DNA of 64,000 nt from Actinomycetes bacterium (GTDB lineage Bacteria; Actinomycetota; Acidimicrobiia; Acidimicrobiales; RAAP-2): contig JAJZVL010000005.1 in assembly GCA_021845725.1 (NCBI GenBank), positions 1-64,000 on the forward strand, given 5' to 3'. The position numbers were made by a program, and so were the translations under genes. Each line of letters begins with the position of its first letter. Positions within the stretch are counted from its first letter, which is position 1. The notes beneath the pieces are model-generated. The model was not told the origin of the DNA, ran no database searches, and was given only the letters and a program-made list of their open reading frames with translations. Positions 7,914 to 15,465 of the stretch are shown piece by piece.

Positions 7914-10742
7914 CTAGCTGCTCGGGCCCTCGGCTGCAGCATCCTGGCCGCGGCGTCGGAGCACGTGCTCCAGGGGAAGCCGGGCGCTGCGGACCCGGGG
8001 TGGGGCTGCGTGGCTGAGCCGGAGGGTGAGGATCCCCACTGTGTAGGTCCCGAGGTCGAGGAGCTGGCGGAACCGCTCCGAGAGCTTTCGCAGGTCGCCT
8101 GCCCAGCGGACGCCACCGAGGGAGTCGAAGTCCCTCTCTTGGACCGCGTACAAGAACGCCGGGGCGATCGCCTGCACCGCGAGGCCCGCCCGCTGCGCCT
8201 CGATCCAGACCCGCTCGAGTGCCATCCCGCCCGTGAGGTAGGACGCGGGGCTCGCGGTCTCGACCGTCAGCACGGCGACGGCCGAGCTCGAGTCCATCGC
8301 CTGTCTCAGATAGTCGCCGAGGGCGCTACCAGCGTCCCAGCGGTCGAGCAGCTCCATGACGTCTCCGCGGCGCAGTAGCTGGAGGGCGCTGGCGTCGGAT
8401 CCCGAGAGCTCGAGAGTCGCGATGTCGATCCCGGTGCTCACGTCCTCTCCGGGCCAGCGCAGCTCGCGCATGGTCTCCTCCCTCAGCTCCGGGCTGAGGA
8501 AGCGGATGCGCTCGGCGGCGGTGAAGATCTCGGCGCATTCTTGGAGCCGCTCTCGGTCCGTGAGGAGGTGCAACTGCGCGCGCTCCAGTGACGCTGCACG
8601 AGAGAGGCGGTTCACGACGGCGAGGTCGAGCGCGCTCGGAGTGCCCAGGCGCCGGTTCGAGCACCGATCGAGCATCGCCTCGCGGAGCTCGGCGAGCGAG
8701 GGGTCAGATGAGGTTCCGAGCTCCAGCGATGCGACCACGTCCGAGCTCGGCCCTTCAGGGAACAGGCTGAAGGCGCCGAGACGCCCGAACGATGCTGCGG
8801 CGACACGCGCGTTGAAGAGCGCGGCGCCAAGGCTGACGTAGCTCGCCCGGGTCCGGACGTCCATCGTCCCGCAGCTTCGCGACGAATCGAGCTCGAGCGC
8901 GAGCTCGCGGCTGGTGAGCTCGAACTTCCACGGCTGGCCGTTGCTGCATGACGGCGCGAGCGTGGCCGCGTGGACGATCGCCCGCGCCCAGTCCGCAGGG
9001 GCCGGCGACGACGCGGCTGGCGCAGACGCGGCGGGGAGACGCGCCACAGGCGGCTCGAGCGAGGAGACGATCGCGTCGAGGTCGACGCGCGTCCTGCCGG
9101 AGGGGACGTCGTCACCGAGGCCGAGGCGGCGCACCGTCGCGGCGACGGTCGCGCCGCCGAGGGTCACCTCGGAGCCCAGCTGCGGCCAGGTGGACACCGT
9201 GCGCCCGATCTCCGCCAGCGACGCGGTGCCCCGTGCCGAGCTCTGCGGAGCGTCGACGATCGCGAGCACGTAGGGGACCTTCTCGGCGACCGTGAGCGAG
9301 GCGAGCGCGTCGGCGCTGACGTCTCCGAGCAAACCGTGGAACGGGGGGCGGTCGGGCTCGAGGTCGAACCGCTCGACGTCGAGCATTCCGCGGTCGCTCG
9401 TCTCCATCACGACCGCCACGCGCTGGCGCCGCGCGGCCTCGCGTACGAGGAGCTTCATCGCGAGGTCGTCGCACTCTTCGACGACGACGTCGAGCCCCGC
9501 GATGAACTCGTCGACGTTGTCCGGGCCGACGCCGCCGGTGTGGGCAAGGACGGGGAGGTACGGGTCGAGCTCGGCCACGCGACGCGCTGCGACCACCGCC
9601 TTGTTGTCCCCGACGTCCAGGATGGACGCGGGCAGCCGGTTCAAGTTCGAGGCTTCCACCTCGTCGTGGTCCGCCACGCGCAGCTCGCCGCAGAGGCCCT
9701 CGAGGGCGATCGTGACCGCTGCGACGTGGCCCGCGCTCAGTCCGACGACGCCCACCCGCTGGCGCGCGAGGCGCTCCTGCTCCTCCCGGGTGATGCGATG
9801 ACGGTTCCTGTCCAGCCGGAGGGTCGCATACGCGCGAGGCCCGAGCATGTGCACCACCGAACGGCGCCACGGCAGGTAGACGTGCCTCGTCGCTTCCTCC
9901 AGCAGGTCGTCGCTCGGCGGCGGGACGAGACGCCGAAGCTCCGCGCTCTGGCGCTCGGTCACGTCGAGGACGTCGATCCCCGGGTCGGCGCGCAGGTTCG
10001 CGAGGATCTGGCGGTCCGAGCGGCGCCGCACGTCGAGCACGATGGGGCGCCAGCCCGTTGTGAGGAGACGCTCGGGGGGGCGGCTGAGCTGCTCGGCGTC
10101 CAAGCGCAAGAGGCGCGCCTGCGCCTCGTCGAGGAGCCCCCGGTACCGGGGGCGCTGCATGCTGGTGAGGATCGTCCGGTACTGCTCCGTCGGGTACGGC
10201 GCAGCCTCCGTCCCGCGCATCATCGAGCCGATCGATGCCATGACCGGCTCCATGCGATCGGCCACAGCGGCGAGGAGAACCTCAGCGCCGAGCCACTCGA
10301 TCGCGTGTGCGCAGCAGCGGACCATCGCGGCGATGATGGCCGGGTTCCCGTCGCCACTCATCTTGCGCCATGCCCCTTTGATCTCGATCACGCCGTAGGG
10401 GGAGGCCGCCTCGACCGCCGCGCGGTGCTCTTCCCACTCGGGCGAGGCGGCCATCTCGGCGAGCGCCTGGGCTGCGGCGGGGTCGTCGAGCGGGCCGTGG
10501 CAACGAAGTCCGGCGACCACCTCGTCGTCCGCGTTCACCCCGACGAAGAAGAGAGGGACCCCCTCACCGCGCTCGAGGGCGCGCGGGTTGGCGAGCATGT
10601 CGATGCCGTAGCGCGCGTACTCCTGGTGGGCACCCTCGAGATATGCCCGCCAGCGGTCAGGCCGGCTCAGCGGATGGTGCGCCTCGAAGCGCAGGCCACT
10701 CGCGCGGTCGTAGAAGGACGCACCGTAGCGAAAGGTCGTCAT
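7914..10742 (-). CDS. Rv1355c/MoeY-like fusion: GNAT-like + ThiF/E1-like + nitroreductase
   Basis: 942 residues in three parts. Residues 1-220 resemble an acyltransferase (GNAT or autoinducer-synthase-like) fold ('VPLFFVGVNADDEVVAGLRC'). Residues 320-580 form an E1/ThiF adenylation domain with a nucleotide loop 'VGVVGLSAGH' (about 329), 'ADHDEVEASNLNRLP' (about 355) and 'GDNKAVVAARR' (about 376). No CxxC zinc pairs or obvious catalytic cysteine are seen in it. Residues 585-930 are a nitroreductase-like FMN fold starting 'LAPSCSNGQPWKFEL'. Mycobacterial Rv1355c (annotated MoeY) has the E1 plus nitroreductase layout; its biochemical role is unknown to me. The start overlaps the upstream stop by 4 nt (ATGA), and the GGDEF-EAL gene follows after 24 nt. 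Confidence 0.85.
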   Translation of the reverse strand: MTTFRYGASFYDRASGLRFEAHHPLSRPDRWRAYLEGAHQEYARYGIDMLANPRALERGEGVPLFFVGVNADDEVVAGLRCHGPLDDPAAAQALAEMAASPEWEEHRAAVEAASPYGVIEIKGAWRKMSGDGNPAIIAAMVRCCAHAIEWLGAEVLLAAVADRMEPVMASIGSMMRGTEAAPYPTEQYRTILTSMQRPRYRGLLDEAQARLLRLDAEQLSRPPERLLTTGWRPIVLDVRRRSDRQILANLRADPGIDVLDVTERQSAELRRLVPPPSDDLLEEATRHVYLPWRRSVVHMLGPRAYATLRLDRNRHRITREEQERLARQRVGVVGLSAGHVAAVTIALEGLCGELRVADHDEVEASNLNRLPASILDVGDNKAVVAARRVAELDPYLPVLAHTGGVGPDNVDEFIAGLDVVVEECDDLAMKLLVREAARRQRVAVVMETSDRGMLDVERFDLEPDRPPFHGLLGDVSADALASLTVAEKVPYVLAIVDAPQSSARGTASLAEIGRTVSTWPQLGSEVTLGGATVAATVRRLGLGDDVPSGRTRVDLDAIVSSLEPPVARLPAASAPAASSPAPADWARAIVHAATLAPSCSNGQPWKFELTSRELALELDSSRSCGTMDVRTRASYVSLGAALFNARVAAASFGRLGAFSLFPEGPSSDVVASLELGTSSDPSLAELREAMLDRCSNRRLGTPSALDLAVVNRLSRAASLERAQLHLLTDRERLQECAEIFTAAERIRFLSPELREETMRELRWPGEDVSTGIDIATLELSGSDASALQLLRRGDVMELLDRWDAGSALGDYLRQAMDSSSAVAVLTVETASPASYLTGGMALERVWIEAQRAGLAVQAIAPAFLYAVQERDFDSLGGVRWAGDLRKLSERFRQLLDLGTYTVGILTLRLSHAAPPRVRSARLPLEHVLRRRGQDAAAEGPSS

Positions 10743-12259
10743 GAGACTGCCGAGGTCCTTGCCAGGTGACGGTTGAGCGCGCCGAGGGTCGCGCGGCTTG
10801 CCGCCGCGACGTCGTCGGGGTCGCTCGCAACGCCAAGGCGCTCCACTGGTCCCGTGCCCGGGTCGGCGCCGGTGCGCCTCGGGGCCAGCACCACGACCAC
10901 GGGCTGGCCGGAGACGCCGTGCGCCCGCTCGGCGGAGACGAGGTAGAAGGGCACGTCGATGGAGAGCGCGCTGAGGGCGTTGAGCGTCGCCTGCGCCCCG
11001 CCAGCGAGCGGTCCTGCAGGTGCGCGGCCGGTTCCCCGTGCCGCGCCGAAGGCGAGGGACACCTCGCTCGTGCCGCGCGCGACGTCGAAGGTCGCGCTGA
11101 GGAGCACCACCCGGCCGGCACCCGTCGCCGTGGCCGCTCCGCCGGGTGCAGCCGTCGGGATGGTGCGCGATGCGCTTCCCTGAAAGCCCGCGATGGCGTC
11201 GATGCCCCCGTGGCTCGGGTGGACGGGTTGGTCGGCCGCCGACGCCGAGCTCGATGTGGCGGTCTCGTCGGTGAGGCTGACCAGGCGGATGGACGCCTGG
11301 GGGAGATGGCGGACGACCAGGCGGAGCGCCTGGTCGTGGAGCGACTCAGAAGCGGAGCTCGAGATGACGACGACCGGTGTGCCCATGCCCACGGACACGA
11401 CGCCGGGAAGCATGCGCAGCTCGAGCTCGAGCGTCGACGCGACGTCGTGCACGGGAGCCGCCGGCTCCGCACCCGCCTCGCCCGCCGACGCGGCACGGGC
11501 GTCGGCGAGCCGCCCTGTGGCCAGGAGCATGAGCTCCGAAGGATCGACGGACTCCTCCGGGGTCCTCGCCGTCGCGGCGTGGAGGTCGACGTCGGTCCAG
11601 CCCCCCGCGCTAAGGGCGGCGCGTACCCGGGCGACGAATGGGCCGACCGCCTCGGTGCCGGCGTCGGCGAGGACGACAAGCGCGACGCCTGGTGCTGCGA
11701 CGCCCGCCTCGTCGCCCACGCGGAGCGCCTGGCGCAGGGCTCCGGCAAGTGCGAGCCATCTCTCGCCCGGCGGTGCGGCCCCGCTCGTGGTGAGGAGCGC
11801 GACCGTGGACGACCACCCGTAGCGGGCGCCGCACGCCGCGACACGGGCGACGGTGTCTTCGATCATGGCGGTGGTCGAGAGCCCCGAGGGCAGGTCGACC
11901 GCGGTTCTGAGCGATGCGACCGACGCTCGTAGTGCGATGGCGCACATGGCTCCGAGCGCGTGGGAGGTCGTCGTCTCGAGGTCGGGCGGCTCGCCGTAGA
12001 CGCCGGGCGGCCGGTGGAGGAGGGCCCGCGCCGTCTCGGGCATCACGGCGGCACCGCCCAGCCCGAACACCTGCGGCCCGGTACCGGCGCCCTGGCCCGT
12101 CCCGTCCGCGGTTCCGAGCACGAGCCACGCTTCTTGGAGCCGGTGGCGTTCTGAGACGTCGGCGAGCAGCCGATAGGCCCAAGAGACCCCGTCGCCGCTG
12201 GAGAGGATCTCCGCGGCCCCGAGGAGGTCCTCTTCGATCGTGGACGGCGAGTCGACCAT
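10739..12259 (-). CDS. Sensor-like protein with GAF-like region and degenerate GGDEF domain
   Basis: 506 residues, first gene of the minus-strand c-di-GMP operon. Residues 1-120 look GAF-like ('SERHRLQEAWLVLGTADG'). Residues 120-275 keep a GGDEF outline: 'DLPSGLSTTAMI' stands where DPLTGL is expected, and 'AAPGVALVVL' where GGDEF is expected. It therefore cannot be an active cyclase. The remaining 230 residues form two alpha/beta segments, the last ending 'ATLGALNRHLA', that I do not recognise. It could be a ligand-sensing or c-di-GMP-binding partner for the two downstream proteins, but no RxxD-type inhibitory site is clear. A TACAAT -10 candidate lies at 12327-12332. Confidence 0.7.
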   Translation of the reverse strand: MVDSPSTIEEDLLGAAEILSSGDGVSWAYRLLADVSERHRLQEAWLVLGTADGTGQGAGTGPQVFGLGGAAVMPETARALLHRPPGVYGEPPDLETTTSHALGAMCAIALRASVASLRTAVDLPSGLSTTAMIEDTVARVAACGARYGWSSTVALLTTSGAAPPGERWLALAGALRQALRVGDEAGVAAPGVALVVLADAGTEAVGPFVARVRAALSAGGWTDVDLHAATARTPEESVDPSELMLLATGRLADARAASAGEAGAEPAAPVHDVASTLELELRMLPGVVSVGMGTPVVVISSSASESLHDQALRLVVRHLPQASIRLVSLTDETATSSSASAADQPVHPSHGGIDAIAGFQGSASRTIPTAAPGGAATATGAGRVVLLSATFDVARGTSEVSLAFGAARGTGRAPAGPLAGGAQATLNALSALSIDVPFYLVSAERAHGVSGQPVVVVLAPRRTGADPGTGPVERLGVASDPDDVAAASRATLGALNRHLARTSAVS

Positions 12260-12463
12260 TGTTTTCTCTTACCTGCCCCTCCGCACGCTGTCGCGACCGG
12301 CCCTCTCGCGTGGCACTGCAGCGCCGATTGTAAGGCGAACGCCAGCGCGTCACGGGGATTTCATGCAGGGCTCCTGGCACAAGGTGCCCCAGGCGCGCGG
12401 CTGCATGTCGGCCGCATTGGCACAGCGGGTGGGAAGAGATGGTCTTTGCAGTACGGTTGCTCC
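12260..12463. promoter_or_regulatory. Divergent control region of the two c-di-GMP transcription units
   Basis: About 200 nt between the minus-strand operon and the plus-strand GGDEF gene. On the minus strand TACAAT (12332 down to 12327) is a candidate -10 box, giving a leader of about 60 nt. On the plus strand TACGGT at 12452-12457 lies 6-9 nt before GTG codons at 12464 and 12467. No riboswitch aptamer is visible in this gap. Confidence 0.5.
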
Positions 12464-13885
12464 GTGGTGGACGCGGTGGGCGCGGCACGGTGGAAGAGCG
12501 CATCGGTCGACGACGTGCTTCGCACCGCGCTCGACCTGTGCCTCGGCCTCGGTGCCTTCGTCGTGAGCATGACAGGCGCCGTGCAGCGCGTCCTCTCCGA
12601 TTCCATGCCGCCGGAGGACGGCTCGCGTCGCGTCGACGTGCTCGCACGGAACTGCCTCTCTCACCCGGCGTCGCATGGCCGTGACCTCTTCTGGAACGCG
12701 GAGGTGTCCACAGAAGCGGGTTCGGCAGACCGTTCTCTCGCGTGCGTCGTCATGCCGGTGTGGTCGGGTGACACCGAGCTCGGGCTCCTCGGCGTGGTGG
12801 ACACCTGGCTGCCAGAGCCAGACGGCTACCAGCGCGCGGGCCTCGCGCGATTGGCGACGGATCTGGCCCGGTTTCTCTGGCATGCGTCGGTCGCGCCGCC
12901 CCGCGCCGCCCCGGCGCCCACAGTCGAGGCCGCACCGACGCAGGCCCTCTCCGGCCCTCGGGCCGCACCGACGCAGGCCCTCTCCGGTGCGCACAGGCGC
13001 GTGCTCGTCGACGCGGCGGAGCTGGCCGCACATCTCGACGACGGGATCGTGTGCGTGGATGCCACAGGAACCGTCGTGCTGACGAACTGGGTTGCCGATG
13101 CCATCTACGGGCTCCCGCTCGGCCACACGCTCCTCGGAGCGCCGCTGCCGATGTCGAGCGCGATGAAGACCGAGGACGGCCAGGGGCTGACCCAGGATCT
13201 CCACCCTGCGATGCTCGTCCTGCGCGACGGTATGGCCAGGGAGTCCCACGTCACGATCGGCGAGGCCGGGCGAAGTCAGCGCCGCATCGCGATGTCCGCG
13301 AGGCCGTTGGAGGTCGAGGGTCGCCGTGGCGCGCTGGTGGTCCTGCACGACAGCACCGAAGAGTGGATGGAGCAGGAGCGCCTCACGCACTACGCGCTCT
13401 ACGATCCGCTGACCGGCTTGGCGAACCGCTACCTCCTGCTCGAAGAGCTGCGGCGGATGCTCCAGGGCCTGGGCCGGCGGGGAGGCTCCGTGGCGCTCAT
13501 CTACATGGACCTGGACGACTTCAAGCGGATCAACGACGAGCACGGGCACGACATGGGCGACCAGGTGCTCGGAGCGTTCGCCCGGCGGCTTCGTGGTGCA
13601 GTGCGCGGCGACGACGTCGTTTCCAGGCTCGGCGGCGACGAGTTCGTCGTCGCTCATGCCACGACGGAGCGACCACCTGATGGCGACCTCCTCGTCTCGC
13701 GCCTGCGGAAGGTGCTGAGCGCGCCCTTCAGCGTGCGCGGCATCGCGTTCGACGTCGGAGCCTCGATCGGCTGGGTGAGCACCGACACCGGGGACGTCGG
13801 GCCCGACGCTCTCCTGGCCAGAGCAGACCGAGCCATGTACCTGCACAAGCGCGGTCGCGCAGGCGGCCGGCGATCGAAGCCCTGA
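12464..13885 (+). CDS. Diguanylate cyclase, GAF-PAS-GGDEF
   Basis: About 473 residues. A GAF-like N-terminus is followed by a linker containing two copies of 'APTQALSG' and then a PAS-type sensor ('HLDDGIVCVDATGTVVLTNWVADAIYGL'). The GGDEF domain starts at 'DPLTGLANRYLLLEEL' and has the metal site 'IYMDLDDFKRINDEHGHDMGD' and an intact 'LGGDEFVVAH' near residue 390, so it should make c-di-GMP. No RxxD inhibitory site precedes the active site in the usual position. The start is uncertain: GTG 12464 or 12467 fits a leaderless TACGGT box, while TTG 12446 would also keep the frame. Another GGDEF-like gene follows after 13 nt. Confidence 0.9.
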   Translation: MVDAVGAARWKSASVDDVLRTALDLCLGLGAFVVSMTGAVQRVLSDSMPPEDGSRRVDVLARNCLSHPASHGRDLFWNAEVSTEAGSADRSLACVVMPVWSGDTELGLLGVVDTWLPEPDGYQRAGLARLATDLARFLWHASVAPPRAAPAPTVEAAPTQALSGPRAAPTQALSGAHRRVLVDAAELAAHLDDGIVCVDATGTVVLTNWVADAIYGLPLGHTLLGAPLPMSSAMKTEDGQGLTQDLHPAMLVLRDGMARESHVTIGEAGRSQRRIAMSARPLEVEGRRGALVVLHDSTEEWMEQERLTHYALYDPLTGLANRYLLLEELRRMLQGLGRRGGSVALIYMDLDDFKRINDEHGHDMGDQVLGAFARRLRGAVRGDDVVSRLGGDEFVVAHATTERPPDGDLLVSRLRKVLSAPFSVRGIAFDVGASIGWVSTDTGDVGPDALLARADRAMYLHKRGRAGGRRSKP

Positions 13886-13898
13886 GGTTCGTACTCTC

Positions 13899-15086
13899 GT
13901 GCATATCGGGACGACCACCGCCGAGAACCTCCTGCGGGTGGCTCGTCGCGACACCGCGGCCGGAACGGCCTTCATCGCGCTCGATGCTGCCGGCCGCGCT
14001 TCGGAGATCATCTCCGTCCCGGAGCCCGGGTCCGCCGAAGGGCTCTCGGCGGACGAGCTCGCGGAGCTTGTCCGCCAGGCATCGGCAGATCCGGAGTTCG
14101 TCCACGCGCGGGTCTTCGTCCGCAGCAGCCGGGTAGGGCGCGCGGTGACCCTGGCGGTCGCCCCGCTCCGCGGCGGGGGTGGTCACGGCATGATCGGGCT
14201 CGTCGCCGAAGCTGATCGCCGCTTCGAGGCGGTGCACCTCGAGATCCTCGGACAGCTCGCCGAGCGACTTGTCCGCCACCTGGACGTGATCCAGCAGCTG
14301 GGCCGTGGCGGACACCTCGGAGGTGCCCTCGAGGATCCCCGAGCCGATGACCACGCCCCCGGGGTCGATGACCACGCCCCCGGGGTCGATGACCACGCCC
14401 CCGGGGTCGACGACCACGCCCCCGGGGTCGACGATCGAGATCTCGGCATCGACGGCAGGGACGAACGCGTCGGCGTGCTCCGCCGTAACGGGACGACGGT
14501 GCCGGAGGCCCCTGAGTTCCCGCTCGGCGTGGGTGCCCGCGCGCCTTCGGCGGTCCCGGACCAAGGGAGGCCCGACGTGGCCACGTCTTTCGCGGACGCA
14601 CCGCTCTGGGCGGCGTGGTGGACCGAACGCGACCCGCTCACCGGTCTCGAGGGGCTCGGGAAATTCTTCAGCCGGGCTGGCCGGCTGCTCGCCCCCGGGG
14701 GCCGATCGGCGGGAACCTTCGTGCTCGTGGTCCTCGAATTGCCCGACGATCGGGCGCTGCAGCTCGCCGCCGGCGTCCTCGCGGATGTGCTCCGGAGCAC
14801 CGATCCGGTCGGCCGGGTCGGGGAGCACCTGCTCGCGGCAGCGCTCCTGGTCGCAGATGGCAGCGACGACTCGGTCGAGCGACGGATCGCGACGTCCGTG
14901 GACTCGGCGCTCGACGGTCCGTCTGCGCTGCGCTCGGCGCATGTTACGGCGGCCCCCGGAGATGGTCGCGACGTCGACGAGCTGCTACGAGACGCGATCT
15001 TCGGGTTGCACCACCGACAGGCCGGCGGCGGCGGAGCCCCCTGGCGGGGGGCGGGGGGCTCCGCCGCTCGGCTCCCTATCCCCTGA
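13899..15086 (+). CDS. GAF-like protein with degenerate GGDEF domain and a heptad-repeat linker
   Basis: 395 residues, second gene of the plus-strand c-di-GMP pair. Residues 1-135 look like a GAF or roadblock-type sensor ('GHGMIGLVAEADRRFEAVHLEILGQLAERL'). A linker of four 'DDHAPGV' repeats follows. The C-terminal 160 residues begin 'RDPLTGLEGLGKFF' (about residue 243), as in GGDEF domains. The catalytic motif is replaced by 'GRVGEHLLAA' near residue 305 and the metal-binding DxD is lost, so it is probably a non-catalytic partner. The GTG start at 13899 is taken from context; a downstream GTG at 13938 is possible. Its 3' end faces the minus-strand riboswitch. Confidence 0.72.
   Translation: MHIGTTTAENLLRVARRDTAAGTAFIALDAAGRASEIISVPEPGSAEGLSADELAELVRQASADPEFVHARVFVRSSRVGRAVTLAVAPLRGGGGHGMIGLVAEADRRFEAVHLEILGQLAERLVRHLDVIQQLGRGGHLGGALEDPRADDHAPGVDDHAPGVDDHAPGVDDHAPGVDDRDLGIDGRDERVGVLRRNGTTVPEAPEFPLGVGARAPSAVPDQGRPDVATSFADAPLWAAWWTERDPLTGLEGLGKFFSRAGRLLAPGGRSAGTFVLVVLELPDDRALQLAAGVLADVLRSTDPVGRVGEHLLAAALLVADGSDDSVERRIATSVDSALDGPSALRSAHVTAAPGDGRDVDELLRDAIFGLHHRQAGGGGAPWRGAGGSAARLPIP
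14346..14429 (+). repeat. Tandem repeat, 4 x 21 bp, inside the degenerate GGDEF gene
   Basis: Four head-to-tail copies of a 21-bp unit that begins GATGACCACGCCCCC. The first three are identical and the fourth has one T-to-C change. It encodes four DDHAPGV heptads in the linker between the sensor and GGDEF-like domains. Because the unit is a multiple of three, copy-number change would keep the frame. Confidence 0.95.
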
Positions 15087-15207
15087 GGCGACCTCGTGGG
15101 GAACTCGCCGAGCGCGCATGACCTGCGCACAGACGAGCACGGGGCACCCCTGGAGAGGCCGAGCGGTGATCCTCGCCGCCAAACATGCGGCTGGTTCGCT
15201 CTCCCAT
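15076..15207 (-). CDS. Doubtful 43-codon ORF downstream of the c-di-GMP riboswitch
   Basis: ATG at 15207, stop at 15076, preceded by AGAGGGG (15224 down to 15218) at a 10-nt spacing. The product begins MGERTSRMFGGEDHRSAS and is arginine-rich with no recognisable domain. A hand count gives about 60% G or C at third codon positions, well below what neighbouring genes show, which argues against it being a long-established gene. It is listed because it is the only open frame directly under the riboswitch. It overlaps the convergent GGDEF-like gene by only 11 nt. Confidence 0.25.
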   Translation of the reverse strand: MGERTSRMFGGEDHRSASPGVPRARLCAGHARSASSPRGRLRG

Positions 15208-15229
15208 GCGTTCCGTTCCCCTCTGTGTT

Positions 15230-15242
15230 GGCTCCACGAGCC
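15230..15242 (-). promoter_or_regulatory. Hairpin between riboswitch and candidate ribosome-binding site
   Basis: GGCTC and GAGCC arms around a 3-nt loop, placed about 40 nt after the aptamer and 5 nt before the AGAGGGG motif on the minus strand. It has no U-tract, so it is not a classical terminator; it could be part of an expression platform. Confidence 0.4.
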
Positions 15243-15277
15243 ATCCGGGAACGCCTGAAAGGCGGCACGCCCGCGGC

Positions 15278-15363
15278 GGCCGATTCGGCGGTCCGGCTAG
15301 CTCATGGAGCCCCGTGACTTTGCGTCCCCACCTCACGGTGGGTTTGCCCTTTCGTCGGCGCCT
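15278..15363 (-). promoter_or_regulatory. Cyclic-di-GMP-I (GEMM-I) riboswitch aptamer
   Basis: Read on the minus strand, the conserved blocks of the GEMM-I aptamer appear in order. GGGCAAACC (15349-15341) is followed by a CCACC/GGTGG stem capped by the GNRA loop GTGA (15336-15333). GGACGCAAAG (15327-15318) comes next, then a short hairpin GCTC-CAT-GAGC (15310-15301), and TAGCCGGACCGCCGA (15299-15285) closes the element, matching the family's usual AGCCGGGUUGCCGA ending. One deviation is GTC instead of GCC after the GCAAA block. The family binds c-di-GMP and controls nearby genes in cis. The element is surrounded by c-di-GMP enzymes, yet on its own strand no established gene follows. Confidence 0.9.
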
Positions 15364-15385
15364 GCACAAGCGCACCGAGGATGTG

Positions 15386-15414
15386 AATATACGCTCTTTG
15401 AAGCGGCGTTGCAA
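15386..15414 (-). promoter_or_regulatory. Sigma-70-type promoter driving the riboswitch
   Basis: On the minus strand TTGCAA (15414-15409) and TATATT (15391-15386) are separated by exactly 17 nt. The predicted start near 15379 would place the aptamer at the very 5' end of the transcript. This is the most AT-rich patch of the intergenic region. Confidence 0.75.
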
Positions 15415-15451
15415 GTGGAAATTCGCTGCAAGGGCGCGCGGCCCGTTTCGG

Positions 15452-15457
15452 TAGGGT
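15452..15457 (+). promoter_or_regulatory. -10 box of the folP2-like gene (leaderless type)
   Basis: TAGGGT, 8 nt before the GTG at 15466, no Shine-Dalgarno sequence in between. Confidence 0.55.
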
Positions 15458-15465
15458 CCCCCCTC

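Noticed and set aside
12446-12463. TTG 12446 as the start of the GGDEF gene
   Set aside because: It keeps the frame, but the TACGGT box at 12452-12457 would lie downstream of it; GTG 12464/12467 fits the leaderless pattern better. Not fully excluded.
14346-14429. Four regularly spaced repeats as a CRISPR array
   Set aside because: The units are contiguous with no spacers and encode in-frame heptads; no cas genes are present.
14183-15268. Minus-strand 361-codon frame directly below the riboswitch as its target gene
   Set aside because: It is antisense to the GGDEF-like gene over most of its length, is Ser/Arg/Pro low-complexity, and has no recognisable domain.
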